Assembly: GCA_002429085.1 (NCBI GenBank)
Contig: DIYR01000133.1
Span: 1-6,030 of the forward strand
DNA: 6,030 nt
Origin: Flavobacteriales bacterium UBA6049
Lineage (GTDB): Bacteria; Bacteroidota; Bacteroidia; Flavobacteriales_G; Salibacteraceae
Direction of reading: 5' to 3'
The translations under genes and the position numbers were made by a program. Below are positions 5,680 through 6,030 of this stretch, piece by piece (position 1 is the first letter of the stretch; each line of letters opens with the position of its first letter). The notes under the pieces are model-generated. The model made no database searches, was not told the origin of the DNA, and worked only from the letters and a program-made list of their open reading frames with translations.

Positions 5680-6030
5680 TGTTCTGAATTGTAAAACTTA
5701 TCTTCCTTCCAATTGGTAGGGTTGTTCATAATGTATTCCGATATTCTTTGATAGGACTGGTCATCCCGAATAATGTGGTCGTGAAAACGAGGTTGCCATT
5801 GAAATTTCAACCCTAAACGGTTGGCATGTTTGGTCACGGCAGATTTGTAGGATCCAACAATGGACGAAATAGAATTTTTACCAATATTTTGGAATCGTTG
5901 TTGACCAATGGTTGGGGGTTGAATGGATGGGTTGGTTGGATTGTTGGTTGGATGTAGAGACAGGGCATGCCCTGTCTCTACGTTATCGTTATCCACGTTA
6001 TCGTTATCCACGTTATTGTTATCCACGTTA
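5676..6030 (-). CDS. REP-associated tyrosine transposase-like protein (RAYT), C-terminal part, 5' end beyond window
   Basis: The C-terminal half of a Y1/IS200-like transposase-type protein of the RAYT group, single-strand DNA endonucleases thought to mobilise REP palindromes. The frame is open through base 6030, and the GTG at 6026 sits inside a tandem repeat, so it is not the real start; the HUH-motif half should lie outside. Numbering residues from that GTG, the recognisable part is 45-110: FQNIGKNSISSIVGSYKSAVTK, then WQPRFHDHIIRD and ISEYIMNNPTNWKEDKFY. This matches the family pattern of (Y/F)KSAVTK, WQ..(Y/F)..HIIR and (E)YI.NNP..W. Many relatives have Phe where Y60 stands, so I do not name it as the catalytic tyrosine. 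Residues 1-40 are a low-complexity linker made of VDNDN repeats, the translated REP palindrome (VETGHALSL) and Pro/Thr/Asn-rich repeats. The stop overlaps the hsdM start by 4 bp. Confidence 0.8.
   Translation of the reverse strand, partial: NVDNNNVDNDNVDNDNVETGHALSLHPTNNPTNPSIQPPTIGQQRFQNIGKNSISSIVGSYKSAVTKHANRLGLKFQWQPRFHDHIIRDDQSYQRISEYIMNNPTNWKEDKFYNSEQ
5918..5953. repeat. 12-bp tandem repeat, three copies, inside the RAYT frame
   Basis: On the plus strand, GGTTGGTTGGAT (5930-5941) and TGTTGGTTGGAT (5942-5953) differ only at the first base, and 5918-5929 (GGTTGAATGGAT) is a third copy with two changes. On the minus strand this encodes a Pro/Thr/Asn/Ser-rich stretch (HPTNNPTNPSIQ). The unit is a multiple of three, so copy-number change would keep the frame. 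It directly abuts the 28-bp palindrome. Confidence 0.75.
5954..5981. repeat. Perfect 28-bp palindrome, REP-like element, within the RAYT frame
   Basis: The half-site GTAGAGACAGGGCA (5954-5967) is followed without spacer by its exact inverse complement (5968-5981). As single-stranded DNA it would fold into a GC-rich hairpin, the type of structure bound by RAYT proteins. GTAGAGAC...GTCTCTAC palindromes are a recurrent repeat class in cyanobacteria and other bacteria with such transposases (general knowledge, not searched). Here it is translated on the minus strand as VETGHALSL. It is the only copy in the window. Confidence 0.9.
5982..6030. repeat. 15-bp tandem repeat array, at least three copies, running off the window
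   Basis: On the plus strand, GTTATCGTTATCCAC occurs at 5982-5996 and 5997-6011, and again at 6012-6026 with one C-to-T change at 6017; 6027-6030 begins a fourth copy. On the minus strand each unit encodes V-D-N-(D/N)-N. The unit is divisible by three, so expansion or contraction stays in frame. The array abuts the palindrome and reaches the window edge, so the total copy number is unknown. Confidence 0.9.

Noticed and set aside
5982..6030. Tandem array as a CRISPR or a replication-origin iteron set
   Set aside because: The units are 15 bp, directly contiguous with no spacers, and lie in frame within a coding sequence; this is a coding minisatellite rather than CRISPR or iterons.

Overview
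The window looks like a chromosomal segment from a low-GC member of the Bacteroidota, probably a Flavobacteriia-like organism. The basis is the AT-rich DNA, the lack of Shine-Dalgarno sequences before the starts, a stand-alone HsdR_N-domain protein of the kind common in that phylum, a signal peptide ending in the characteristic '..YAQ', and a sensor kinase with a Bacteroidota-style NtrY-like core. A placement below phylum or class is not supported.

Left part (1-1555, plus strand): the 3' two thirds of a membrane sensor histidine kinase gene, entering from outside the window at the end of its HAMP region. It is followed after a very short gap by a complete enoyl-CoA hydratase (crotonase) gene. 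The two probably share a transcript.

Middle part (1515-2607, minus strand): an OmpR-family response regulator, overlapped by 8 bp by a small HsdR_N-type nuclease-fold protein. The latter converges on the enoyl-CoA hydratase gene with a 41-bp tail-to-tail overlap. The response regulator is not adjacent to the kinase on the same strand, so pairing of the two is not implied. A spacer of about 250 bp upstream of the regulator holds a possible small decayed ORF with an in-frame stop at codon 4, two palindromic elements, and no clear promoter.

Right part (2858-6030, minus strand): a secreted or outer-membrane protein with leucine-rich repeats and a beta-rich C-terminal domain, then an 80-bp spacer with hairpins and an IS-end-like motif, then hsdM, the modification subunit of a type I restriction-modification system. 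hsdM starts inside the stop codon (ATGA) of a gene for a REP-associated tyrosine transposase-like protein (RAYT), whose 5' end lies beyond the window. Transcription runs right to left: RAYT, hsdM, and possibly on to the LRR gene. No hsdS or hsdR follows hsdM; if they exist they must lie upstream, outside the window.

The most interesting spot is 5918-6030. Inside the RAYT reading frame sit a perfect 28-bp palindrome (a REP-like element), a 15-bp tandem array on one side and a 12-bp tandem array on the other, all multiples of three and all translated. The likely picture is a transposase-like gene that carries a copy of its own candidate target repeat as a translated linker, and that is translationally coupled to a DNA methyltransferase gene.
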